The notes below the pieces were generated by a model. That model ran no database searches. It was not told the DNA's origin and saw only the letters and a program-made list of their open reading frames with translations. This document shows positions 37,725-48,013 of a stretch of 64,000 nucleotides of DNA, piece after piece. Source of the stretch: Amborella trichopoda (Eukaryota > Streptophyta > Magnoliopsida > Amborellales > Amborellaceae). The stretch's first letter is position 1. Each line of letters begins with the position of its first letter. The stretch lies in the NCBI RefSeq assembly GCF_000471905.2, contig NW_006495273.1, positions 7,267,481 through 7,331,480 on the forward strand. The letters run 5' to 3'. The position numbers were made by a program, and so were the translations under genes.

Positions 37725-38020
37725 TTGGCAATAACATTATGAAAAATTTAACCAAGAGTTTCAAAAATTGAAATTGTTGTACGACAGTACCGCGAACTCA
37801 GTATCCACCTCTTGGCAATAACATTATGACAAATTTGCCGAGAGTCTCAAAAATTGAAATTGTTTTACGAGATTACCGCATATCTCAGTAACAACGCCTT
37901 GGCAATAACATTGTGACCCAGAGTCTCAAAAATTGAAATTGTTTTATGAGATTAGCAATAACATTATGACAAATTTTCCCAGATTCTCAAAAATTGAAAT
38001 TGTTTTAAGAGATTAGCGTG
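37725..38020. repeat. Degenerate minisatellite, four units
   Basis: Four successive units share GGCAATAACATTATGACAAA or a variant and TCTCAAAAATTGAAATTGTT. Copy B has one such unit (about 63235-63320). Confidence 0.85.
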
Positions 38021-38086
38021 GTACCAGATATAGGTGGTTTGAGATAAGAGACAGATAGAAAACATTAAAATAACTTCTAGACAAAT

Positions 38087-38598
38087 GGAAAGTTTTCTAT
38101 GCTTCCTCTACAGCATAAAACTTATATACTTTCCTGATCGAACCGTCCATTCTGAATGGAGGGCTAAGATTGCTCCAATCACAATGTCATGTCTCCATAC
38201 TATTTTATTTTTAATTTTTTTTTATAAACTACTTTGATACCAAATTTTGAACGTCTAATCCTCTATTAAACTCTCACACTAGCGAAAAATGTAAAAATGA
38301 TATTTTCAATAAAATAAAATGTCCAAAATACCCCTGAAAGCTTCCAATGGTATTTTGATCATTATGTTTTATCGAAAAATTATTTTTAATATTTTTTATA
38401 GGTGCGCCCCAATAAAAATATGGCACATGCCAAATTTTATATTCATATAGTTTGTATAAAAAAATTATCAATAAAATACTTTGAGACATCAGACTAAGAT
38501 CAAACGGTGAGTGACTCCCTTCATCAAAATTGGATAGCTGGATGGTAGGGGAAGCATAGATCTTCTATGTTGTAAGGGAAGTATAGAAACCTTTCCCC
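38087..38598. mobile_element. MITE family 3 copy, absent from copy B
   Basis: A 512-bp element from GGAAAGTTTTCTATGCTTCC to CCTTTCCCC with inverted ends. The flanks TAGACAAAT (38078-38086) and TAGATAAAA (38599-38607) are a slightly decayed duplication. The empty site is visible in copy B near 63375-63395, where the flanking sequences are directly joined. Confidence 0.87.
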
Positions 38599-39144
38599 TA
38601 GATAAAACCGATAACAAAATTGTAAAAAAACAAATTAAAATTCCTTCAATTAAACAAAAAATATACCTAAATAAGAAAAACACTGGGACATCCCAGATTG
38701 TTGATGCTGAAGCAATCCAAGGCTGACGAGGCAAGGTCAAGCCCATATTGGTATTAATCATTTTCATCAATAGATATAAAACCACAATACAATGAGCATA
38801 GACAAAAGAAAAATGACATTATATCTCTCGCTTCCGTGTTTTACTATTTTGACCCTTTCTCTTGTTGCCCTCCCAAGCTAATCCCAATATATACTAGACT
38901 ACCTTCATCCTTTCTCTTGCCCTCCCAAGACATCCAATACCAACATATACCAGATTTCATATCTTGGGAGAGAAACATGACCAAGGATCTAAAAAAACAA
39001 ATACAGAACACACGAATAATATAAATAATTAAAGAAAAATTTTACGAAAAACAAAAAATAAAAATAAAAATATGGCCTTTCTGAAATTTGTTGGCAGCAT
39101 TTTATTAGCAAATTATTTAATAGCTAAAAGTACATTATCTGATC

Positions 39145-39300
39145 TTAAATTTTTAGGATCCATAGTTTCATTTCCCTTAGAGTCCTTTTGGCATTGTTTC
39201 TCTTATTAAATGCATTATTTATTTTCTTTGATAGCAACCTATTTATTGGTTTCTGAATTTACATTTTCATGATCCACATAAAGTCTTCATTGGTTTCTGA
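39145..39300 (-). pseudogene. Decayed partial copies of MAP kinase exon 2
   Basis: Directly downstream (minus strand) of the intact orphan exon, two further pieces of the same exon can be read. One short piece (about 39300-39265) carries NSETNEDF followed by a fused WIMKM end. A longer one (about 39290-39150) begins with ETNK, then a stop, then VAIK, and regains AKRTLREMKL only in another frame. These are tandem exon copies made within copy A and since broken. Confidence 0.75.
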
Positions 39301-39306
39301 ATTCAC

Positions 39307-39436
39307 ATTTTCATGATCCACACGAAGAAGGATTTTTATTTCTCTTATGGTCTTTTTGGAATCGATTCTGTTATCAAAGGCATTGCCTAGTTTCTTGATA
39401 ACAACTTCTTCATTGGTTTCTGAATTCATAGCAAAG
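39307..39436 (-). pseudogene. Orphan MAP kinase exon 2 (MPK4 type)
   Basis: A 130-nt minus-strand exon with intact acceptor (GAAG before CTTTGC) and donor (GTGAAT after AAT). It encodes kinase subdomains [24 protein letters not shown], then [14 protein letters not shown] and DHEN. It contains the ATP-binding lysine and the helix-C glutamate and has no stop. Length and phase equal exon 2 of plant group B MAP kinases. No exon 1 was found between here and 53 kb, and no exons 3-6 were found down to 29 kb, so it is a remnant of a third kinase locus brought or left by the segmental duplication. It could only be expressed by splicing to a neighbour. Confidence 0.85.
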
Positions 39437-39440
39437 CTTC

Positions 39441-39925
39441 AAAAAAAAACTCATTCACATCCATTTCAATAACTCAATAGTAAAAGGAAAAGACTTAGTT
39501 AAAAGATTTTATATTTTATCAATCCTAGCTGGAATGTACTCACAACCAGAGCCCCAACAAGTTAAATTAATCAACCATTGAAACCTTGAAAAAATATTTA
39601 TTTTTTTTTATCAGTATCACAATTTATTGACAAACTTTGTCGAAATGAATCATGAACAAGTACGACAATAATTCCCAGATTTATAGCTTGGTCCTGCACA
39701 CGCTCAGTTAACCCATTTCACCAAAGCAATAAATGTTGCCCTGGAAGCATCTCGGAAGCATTTATGCATATTCTAGGATAGGCATGGTAAGTTGGTAGAT
39801 TTTTTTTCATGTTTACACTAGCGGACTCAAAAGCAAAAAACAATCAATTACCTGGAGTCCATAGCATCGTACTTGATCCATAGCCTACTCAAGCTTCTTG
39901 ACTTGAACAGTTTTACATAATGACC
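39441..39925. other. Non-coding stretch between orphan exon and L1 LINE
   Basis: Would be intron 1 of the orphan kinase locus. No exon or recognisable element seen. Confidence 0.4.
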
Positions 39926-39929
39926 TGAT

Positions 39930-41460
39930 TTGGAGCGACAATGGGTGTTCCAAATAACATGTTCCCCTTTCTGGATTCCAAGGTCTGGCACTGCAGCCTC
40001 TAGAGTAGACACGTTTTAGAAGAAGGTCGGGAATTGAAATCTTATTGGGGAATTACCAAGCCATACATCAAATTATTTCCCTACCGTTTCCAACAATTGA
40101 TCTCAAATTGTTAAGGAAATTAGCTTATATCTATCGATGGACTTCCATATATGATAAATTTACAATCCATCTCTGAGGCTCTTCATTAATTTACCTCTCA
40201 AATCAACACCATATTTGTTTCACAACACCTGATTCCAAAGACTTTATCATTGTAAAGCACATCTAGACCATGATTTATTGAGAAGCGTTTTGTTCATAGG
40301 TTTAAACTTTCTAAAACCTAGACCCCCTTGTTTATTAGGAGCAGTTACCTCATCCCATCTAACCAGATGGTATTTGAATCTCTATTGACATTCACCACAA
40401 AAATTCCTCGTAAGATTCTCAAGGGAATAAGCAATTTGAGAAGGCATTTGAAGAAGGGACATATAGTAGATTGGGATGTTGGAGAGTGTAGATTTAATGG
40501 TCTCACATCTATCAAAGGTAGACCTAGATAGTTGCAAACTAATTTTTCAATCTTTCAATCATTGATATTGGAACTAATTTTTCAAATTTTGATATTGGCA
40601 AGTGCCGATACTCCACATGAAACACCACCCAAAGTAGTCGTATTTATGTTAATCTTCATATTGGAGAACACCTCAAAGTATCTCAAGAAAAGCCATAGAT
40701 TCCACATTTGGTCCTTTGAAGCATCACAAAATAATATGGTATCATCTGTGCAGATAAAAGTGGGCCACTAGAAGAGCCAGCGTGATTCACCGAAGAAAAC
40801 ATTTGGCTCAAAAATTCGCCCGCCAAGGTGAACTAAAAGGGAGAAAGGGGGTCTCTTTGTCAAAGAACTCTAGAGGTTTTGAAGAACACCATTCTTCTTC
40901 CATTTACCAGAACTGATAGAGGGGTCGAAGATAAATATCTATTTATCCATACCCTCCATTAAGACCTGAATCCCATATGCCCTATAATGTCTGAAAGACG
41001 TTCTCAATCTATTGAACTATAGGCTTTTTTAAATCAAATTTGCAAATAATTCCTAGACCTGAGTAAATGCACTCATGCCAAATGCACCCTATCCATTACT
41101 TATTGACACTTAATAGATGATTATTGAGGTTGAGCAATGACCTTACGCAGCACCAATCACAAACTGTTAGCTAACACTTTTGATATGGTTTTATACAAAC
41201 TTCCCATAAGGCTAATTGGCCTAAAGCCAATCAAATGCGGCTTCTTAGGTATGAGGGCGATAAAGGTCGAATTCATAAACTTACAAATCTTTCCCCTAGC
41301 ATAGAATTCTAGATGCATAGAAAATGTCTCTTTTAAGAATGCTTCAAAAATTATGAAAGAAGTCCATAGTGAAACCATCAGGTCTTGAGGCTTTACTAGC
41401 GCTTTACTAGCGGGTAATTGAAATACAGCATTTTGAATTTCCTTGTTTAATTAGCTATAA
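39930..41460 (-). mobile_element. L1-type LINE fragment, second copy
   Basis: Closely related to 30300-33440: the stretch around GGATTCCAAGGTCTGG and AATCAACACCATAT is shared (31440/39975 and 31675/40200). On the minus strand the RT entry block reads FIALIPKKPHLIGFRPISLM followed by GSLYKTISKVLANSL near 41260-41160. The middle is shortened and frames are broken. Confidence 0.8.
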
Positions 41461-42521
41461 ACAAGAGAGTTATAAGCAAGATATTCATTTTTGTTGAGAA
41501 GTGAACATTTGTTTGGGTAAAGATTAAAGAGCCTGAACGTTTGGATGCATAGTTCAATCAGATTAAAGAAAAAAATTAATATGGCAAAACAAAAACTACC
41601 CAATTTTGAAGGGCTAGATCTAAGCATAAAAACATTTTAAAATCGAAACAATCACCTAATGATTTTTAGGTGGTTTCCAAAATTTTATATTGAAAAACCC
41701 TCCCAACTAAGTCTTTTGACTGAGGGAGTAGATGCACAGTATGCTCTTGTGGAAGCATAGTATACATGCTGGAGAGATTGTATATATTATAAGACTTGGT
41801 CACCATGGTCACCATCATCTATGGTAAATCTATGCTCCTGTATGAGTACATTATACATTTACTCCCTAGGGAAAAATATCTACGTGGAAGGATTTTCAGC
41901 CGTAAAAGTAAAAAATTGGATTTTGAATTCTCTAATATATGGATCTCACCTTTGAAAAATTGGACGGTCTCCACTCAATATTGAGATATCATCCTTTTCA
42001 ATCACATAGAGAATGTAATTGGGAAAAAAATTATTGAAGTTAGTGTATAGATTGAAGAGATTACTTCCTCAAAATTTAAAATCTTAAAAATATTTCTAAT
42101 TAAATTTCACGGGACCTTTCCATACTCAGTAGGAAGTAGTATAAAGGGATGGAACAAAAAGGAGGCCACATTGCATAACTAAGAATGGGCTCCTTGGCTT
42201 TCATAGGAAGAAAATTAGCACATTATGTGACTTGCCTCGGTCAAGATACTCGGCTTTTGGCCAAAGGCGAGTAACTCTGTCGAGTCTAAACGGATTTGGC
42301 CAACTTATGTGCATCTTTTTAAGACCATTTATCTTTATTACAAGGAGATTAAAATTACTCTTAGTCATTAAATGTCAAATTAAATCATTTGGGGTGGATT
42401 ACAAAGTTCGAGAAAAAAAAATTTATCTTTGAGTTTAGACAATGATGACACTATTACAACCGCTCGATTTCAAATATAACTCATAAGAATGATTGTAATC
42501 TCTTTGTATCAAAAATAAGAG
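41461..42521. other. Non-coding dispersed-repeat region
   Basis: About 41590-41990 is a diverged, partly inverted relative of 4300-4600. Near 42230-42290 a GC-richer motif (CTTGCCTCGGTCAAGATACT) may be one end of a larger element whose other end lies near 43040-43110 (CTCGCCTCGCC..CAGTCAAGCC). No gene. Confidence 0.4.
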
Positions 42522-42523
42522 TA

Positions 42524-42711
42524 ATGATCCTATGAGACCCTCCCACACCCATGTTTAGGACCCCAAAGGATCACTATTAAATTTGGCACAGATCTCTAAA
42601 AAAATCAAATTTTACACTCATGTGATAACTTTTCCAGAGATCTGTGTCAAATTTAATGGTGATCCTTTTGAGTCCTACACACATGAGTGTAGGAGGGTCT
42701 TATATGATCCT
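42524..42711. mobile_element. 188-bp palindromic MITE with TA target duplication
   Basis: Arms of about 75 bp fold on each other: the left arm has ATGATCCTATGAGACCCTCC and the right arm has the inverse, AGGGTCTTATATGATCCT. TA flanks both sides (42522-42523 and 42712-42713), as for Tc1/mariner-type non-autonomous elements. No transposase. Confidence 0.7.
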
Positions 42712-43634
42712 TAGTCTAAAAATAATTAGTCTCTTTGTATACTTTTCTATATTAAAAATAATAAAAAATAAAATATTCTAAGAAATAGTAAAAAATAAGA
42801 ACAAGCATTTAAAGGTAATAGTAGTCATTCAACGCTAAAGAAGATGAAAATAAACAATAAAAAATGGACTACTAAAAATTTTGATTTATATCTTGAATAT
42901 TTCAAAAAGGAAATAGAAAAAAAAAAATATAAAAGATCAAACTCGTAGTAAACACTATTAAAATTATCTAAAAAATCATTTCTAAACAATATATTGGTCA
43001 TTCGTATTTTAAAATTTTTAATTTTATTTTAGGACATTTTTATGACAGTTGAGTTAGGCACTAACTCGCCTCGCCACTGGGGCAAGGCTGTCTTACTCAG
43101 TCAAGCCCGCGGAACATTGATTCCACACTCATACTTATTCTAAAAAAAAATGATCTTACGCTCTTCTGCCGCTGTGCAGACTTATGTTTGATGAAAAATT
43201 TGTGTAGCTTTACGAAGTAATTGCCCACCTCTAATTATAAAAGGGTTTAGCGTTTATGGCCAATAAATATCCTCAACTACATGCCTGATTTTGCCACCCA
43301 AGGCACACTATTCATTCCTATATCAACTTTGAGAGTTTTTCTCTCCATCTCCTAATCTTGGGAAAGGGGACATCCTAGTCACCCCGTTCTAGTTTTCATT
43401 CTCAACGCTAACACTTAATACCTTCAAAAAACTAACTCTTAATCTATCTATTCGAAAAAATGGGTACGGACTTGTTTTCCCCCTAAATTATCTGGAAAAA
43501 AAAAAGCAGTTAATCTTTTTTATCCTCCTCCGTTCTGGTCTTTCTCAACCAACCATTCATTGCTTTATCTGCCCTTTAGTTTTACAAGAAGTTAGTGAAC
43601 ATGAACCAAATGGAGCGCCTTATCCCTAGAGTTG

Positions 43635-43667
43635 AGGGTTAGGGTTAGGGTTAGGGTTAGGGTTAGG
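43635..43667. repeat. Interstitial telomere-like repeat, hexamer type
   Basis: Five consecutive AGGGTT units plus AGG. The usual plant telomere is the heptamer TTTAGGG; this tract is the hexamer TTAGGG. It is short and lies in unremarkable DNA. Confidence 0.9.
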
Positions 43668-45436
43668 ATAGGTTTGAGGGAATTTTGGGTGAAATCAGAC
43701 AAATAAGTAAAGAAAGAAAGCTACAATTTGTTGGGCAGCCTCTGCCAAGCTAGATGGAAAAGAATCTTTCCTCTAGGTCAAGGAATCATTGTTCCGGAGA
43801 TGGCCTAAGACCCAGCCCATTCGAATCAAAATAGGACGAGCAACTACGAGCAGGGGAAATGCCATGTCGACCACAGGGTAAGATGACTGGCCAAAGAATA
43901 AAACTTAGTCATTTTTTCTACTAGACATCAAGGGTTTATGTCTTTGAACAGACTACGACCGGCTACTTCAACAAACAAATACTCAAAGAAATTGTTCAAT
44001 CTTTATTCTAATTTAAATTTCATATCAATTGGCAAGAGCACTACATGGGTATTTACATAGAGTTTTTGCCCCTACCTTTTTTTTTCCAATAGTTTACAAC
44101 TTAATTTTTTTGAAGGTGTTAGTATCGTGGTGTCAATGGGATTGAAAACCAGAGCGTGGTGATTAGGGAGTTACCTCAGCCTCTTTCCAAAAAAATCTAT
44201 ATTTTTTTTTGTGGATAATTCAGTGGGGAAAACAAGCCCTTACCCGTTATACTTGTACTTTAAAAACATAGAAAACAAATTCCTGGAGGTTCTTAGAAAA
44301 CTAGCTAACTCAAAAGTTTGTATTGCAACTAAGTTGGAAACTTTTGCCTTTTTGAAGGACTGTAACTTAAGAAAACTAAATTTAAAACCAAATAAATATA
44401 ATTACTCAACAACGGAAGGAGAGAATCCTAAAACGCTTAGAAAATAAAATTTGTTAATATGCTTTTTAAACGTCAAATCAAGAAAAAGCTATAGATATGG
44501 GCATTGCTTAGTTGAATGAAAGACATCAAATTTTAGGGTCCTCATGATTGATCTAATCTTAAATTTAATTAGTTTCTTACCGTCAAAAAATGAAATTACT
44601 AAATTTATGATTTTTGAAACATAAAAAATGACTACATACTATAAATTAAAGTTTTTATAAAAGTAATAATATATAATGCAAAGCTAAAAAAAAAAGAATT
44701 AGTAGACCTGAGCTAACCCTAAACTCACTTCAACAATATAAAAAACACATTAACACCACATAATGAGAGACTACGCAGAATAATCATCGAAAATTACACA
44801 ACATGATTAATAAAAATCATTTCAATTAATATACTTTTTTAGTCTCCTCCAATACCTCAACATATTTTCTTTTGAAAATGTATTGCATATTTATCTTCCA
44901 GAATTTACTGCATAACTAAAATCTAATATACTAACGAAACCTCTCCAAATATTTATGGTTTTTGAAATTGGTATATAAGAAAATTGCCGGAAGTTTTTAT
45001 GCAACTAGGTGATTGAAAGTCTTTTATGACAAAAATCACAATAGAACTATGTTATTCCCAAGTCTATCATAATAAAGATATGTGATTCTAAGTCTCATAA
45101 TGCAATAGGCATGACAAGTTCAGGTTTGGGCATACTGCATTGTTTTTTTACTCTCCCAAAACAAGTTAGAATATTTTTACTTAAATTTTTTCAAAGTATC
45201 TTTGCTTCATTTTCATGTTAGTCTTCTAGAACAATTCCACTCTTTCTTTTTAAGTAAACGATCAGACTCTGTCTCTCTAAATATGAGAGGCGTAGAGAAT
45301 GAAGCTTGCGTGAGAGCATTAGGGCTTGGGTAAAAAGAAATCATATAGGTTTAGATAGAGAACTTTGGGTGAGAGGCATAGAGAGAAGCTTGAGAGAAAA
45401 TGGGAGAAGTTTACACAAAAATAACTTGATAAACTA
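43668..45436. other. Non-coding stretch, no gene seen
   Basis: AT-rich. A 78-codon frame at 44211-44447 has no recognisable domain. Bases 44100-44250 resemble 45880-46010 (GGGAGTTA, GAAAACCA, GTGGTGA, AATTCAGTG), another dispersed repeat. Confidence 0.4.
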
Positions 45437-45445
45437 ATAAAAATG

Positions 45446-45837
45446 GGTGCGGTTTGTATAGAGCCTAGGCTCTAAACAATCAAATTACAGCCTACCTTTA
45501 AATAGCGTCGAGAAACGTGGTTTCAATACTGAAAATCTTTGTGATAGCCTTAAAATATATTTTTATTTTTATTTATAAAATTTAAAGCTTAAAAAATAGT
45601 ATAGATCGACATATCTATGAAAACTTGAAAATCTTGAAAATTGACGGTCCAAAAATATGTTACAAAATACACTATATCTAAAACTTGAAATCCATTTTTT
45701 TCTCATATCCATGCATCTTGATGTCAAGATGATCAATTTGAAGATATTTGGGCATCAAAACAACCTCTTCTAGTGAAAGTTTTGAGGGAGGCTCGAATTT
45801 GATTGTTTAGAGCCTCAACTCTATATAAACTTTTCCC
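45446..45837. mobile_element. MITE family 1 copy
   Basis: A 392-bp element from GGTGCGGTTTGTATAGAGCC to CTATATAAACTTTTCCC, with inverted AGGCTCTAAACAATCAAATT arms. The flanks ATAAAAATG and ATAAAAAAA match at seven of nine bases. Confidence 0.8.
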
Positions 45838-46245
45838 ATAAAAAAAAGACCCTCTCTCTTTTCTTTTTTCTTTTTTTTTTCGGTAATTCAGTGAGGAAAC
45901 GGGTACCCGTTGTTTAAGTAGGGAGTTAGCTTTGTAGAAAGTATTAGTGGGATGGTGTTGGTGGTGGAAATGAAAACCATAATGTGGTGACTAGGATATG
46001 GGGTACTACCACACGCAAAAGAATTTTGTGAGAATGTAACAAATAGGAAAGTATAATATATTGGTCATATAAGATATCGAAAAGTTTTGACAATGCAAAT
46101 TGTATATGAGTGTTACTCTTTTACTATAGTATTACCACCGGCATGTATATAGTAATTAATGAACCTTATGTATAGGGCACAATTTTTTTTTCTTTCAAGA
46201 AGTTCCTCTATCTCTTCCCCACTCCCTCTCTCTGAAAATTTTATA

Positions 46246-46257
46246 TGGTATGAGAGC
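46246..46257 (+). other. Copia-type primer-binding site
   Basis: TGGTATGAGAGC differs by one base from the initiator-Met-tRNA complement TGGTATCAGAGC. It lies upstream of the Copia gag remnant at 48 kb. The sequence just before it is probably the end of a 5' LTR, whose start was not resolved. Confidence 0.5.
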
Positions 46258-46370
46258 ATCACCGATCTTTGTATTTCGGCCTTCCACCTTTAAACCGTAC
46301 CTCTATACTAAGTGAGTCCTCTCTATGCATTTATCTCTCTCCATATACACTCTCTATACATGCACTAATT

Positions 46371-46668
46371 GAGAAAAGTTTATATAGAGCCGAGGCTCTA
46401 AACAATCAAATTAGATCCTACATCAAAAATTTCACTACTAGTGGTTGTTTTGATGTCCAAATATCCCCATATTGATCACTCATCGTCAAGATGCATAGAC
46501 ATGAGAAAAAAATGGATTTCAAATTTTTGAAATACTGTATTTTATAACGGATTATTAGACCGTCAATTTTCAAGATTTTCAAGTTTTCATAAATCTGTCT
46601 ATCTACACTNNNNNNNNNNNNNNNNNNNNTTTGATTGTTTAGAGCCTAGTCTCTATACAAACTGCACC
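46371..46668. mobile_element. MITE family 1 copy with 10-bp TSD, gap inside
   Basis: From GAGAAAAGTTTATATAGAGC to CTATACAAACTGCACC. The flanks TGCACTAATT (46361-46370) and TGCACGAATT (46669-46678) form a target duplication with one change. It sits inside the Copia remnant and contains the second N gap. Confidence 0.82.
46610..46629. other. Assembly gap (20 N)
   Basis: Inside a family 1 MITE. The intact copy at 25481 has about 114 bp between the matching flanks, so the 20 N are a placeholder. Confidence 0.95.
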
Positions 46669-46886
46669 TGCACGAATTTCACTTTTGTTTCCTTCGATCA
46701 TTGATCATCAACCAAACCGCTTCTCTTCCACATCCATTAAATTCTTTCTTCCATTTCTCCATTATTTATTATCTTTATCCAACTCCATCATTATTAGTTG
46801 GTCAACCACGTCTCTCTAGGAAAAATATGTGGTCTTAGCCAACTCCATCCTCTCATCTTCAAAACCTTCTCTTTTTTTATTTTATT

Positions 46887-48004
46887 GGGAAATTATAACA
46901 AATATACTTTAATTTTCATTTATTTAGAAAAAAAACCTTTAACTTTCATAAACTTCGCCCACACCATTTTTCTTCAATTTTGGCTTTTTTTTTTTTACCA
47001 AAATAACTTTCACAGTAGTCGTATTACCGTGAAGCACAATTACGATACTTAAAGTACCATAAAAACTAAAATGTTATACGGCATTTTAAGTACCGTAAAA
47101 ACTAACCCATGTTTTACAGCATTTTAAGTACAGTAAAAACTAACCCATGTAATACGGCAGTACCGTAAAAACTAACCCATGTTATACGGCCGTAAACTTT
47201 TTTTTACTGTTTATATTTATCTCTTTCATCATGTTTATATTTATCTCTGTCATCTCTCTAATTCTTTGTATGTTTATCTCTTCTTTATCTTTCTAATTAT
47301 TTTTAATATTTATCTTTTCTTTCTCTCTCTAATTCTTTTTAATATTTATCTCTTCTTTCTCTCTCAAAATCTTTTTTATCTCTTCTTTCTCTCTCTAAAT
47401 ATTTTTTGTCCCAAACTCTTTTTCTCTCTCCAAGGAGATACCATCCCCTATGAAAACTCCCTTCAACCATATCCCCTATGAAAATTAGACGGAGTCAGAT
47501 TTGTATTTTGTTGAAATCGTGTTAGTTGAGTTAATGAAGTAAGTAGAGAGAAATAGAGAGTTAGTGAGAGAAAAGATTTAGAGAGAGAAAGATGAGATGA
47601 ATATTAAAAAGAATTAGAGAGAAAAATAAGAGAAACATAAAAATAAAAAAATTAGAGAGATTAAAGAGATAAATATGAAAGTTTACGGCATTTTTGAGTG
47701 CCGTATAACAGTGGATAGTTTTTACGGTACTTAAAATTCCACAAAACATGATTAGCTTTTACGATACTTAAAATGTCGTATAACATGAATTAGTTTTTAC
47801 GATACTTAAAATACCATATAATATGGATTAGTTTTTACACTAATTAAAGTACCATAATTGACTGCACGGTAATACGACTACCGTGAAGTTTATTTTGGTC
47901 AAAACATGCTTAAAATTGAAGAAAAATGGTGTTGGTGAGGTTTATGAAAGTTGAAGATTTTTTTCTAAATAGACAAAATTAAGGTATATTTGTGATAATT
48001 TCCC
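46887..48004. mobile_element. Fold-back Mutator-like element, 1118 bp, perfect TSD
   Basis: The left half (46887-about 47450) and right half (about 47530-48004) are inverted copies over most of their length. The termini are GGGAAATTATAACAAATATA and its near-exact inverse. TATTTTATT is duplicated exactly at 46878-46886 and 48005-48013. The arms carry internal subrepeats of about 40 bp with GTACCGTAAAAACTAACCCA (four on the left, at 47050-47190; four more diverged on the right). The centre is TC-rich, then GA-rich. No transposase frame. It is inserted in the leader of the Copia remnant. Confidence 0.88.
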
Positions 48005-48013
48005 TATTTTATT

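Larger units (their letters stand above)
34790..39436. repeat. Segmental duplication, copy A
   Basis: Collinear with copy B (about 60745-64000) in the same orientation, with shared blocks: 34860/60685, 35000/60985, 35650/61590, 36050/62005, 36790/62540, 37490/63090, 38040/63345, 38620/63400 and 39080/63815. It includes the start of an MPK intron 2 and, at its right end, MPK exon 2. Copy A differs by expanded tandem repeats and a MITE insertion at 38087. Inside each copy there are two related units of about 550 bp (A: 34980-35560 and 35600-36130). Confidence 0.85.

Noticed and set aside
39072..39140. Short plus-strand frame starting MAFLKFVGSIL, similar to [11 protein letters not shown] at 63809
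   Set aside because: The similarity is explained by the segmental duplication, and the frame soon runs antisense into kinase exon 2. No evidence for selection.
44211..44447. 78-codon plus-strand frame
   Set aside because: No recognisable domain or splice structure; the start overlaps a dispersed repeat.
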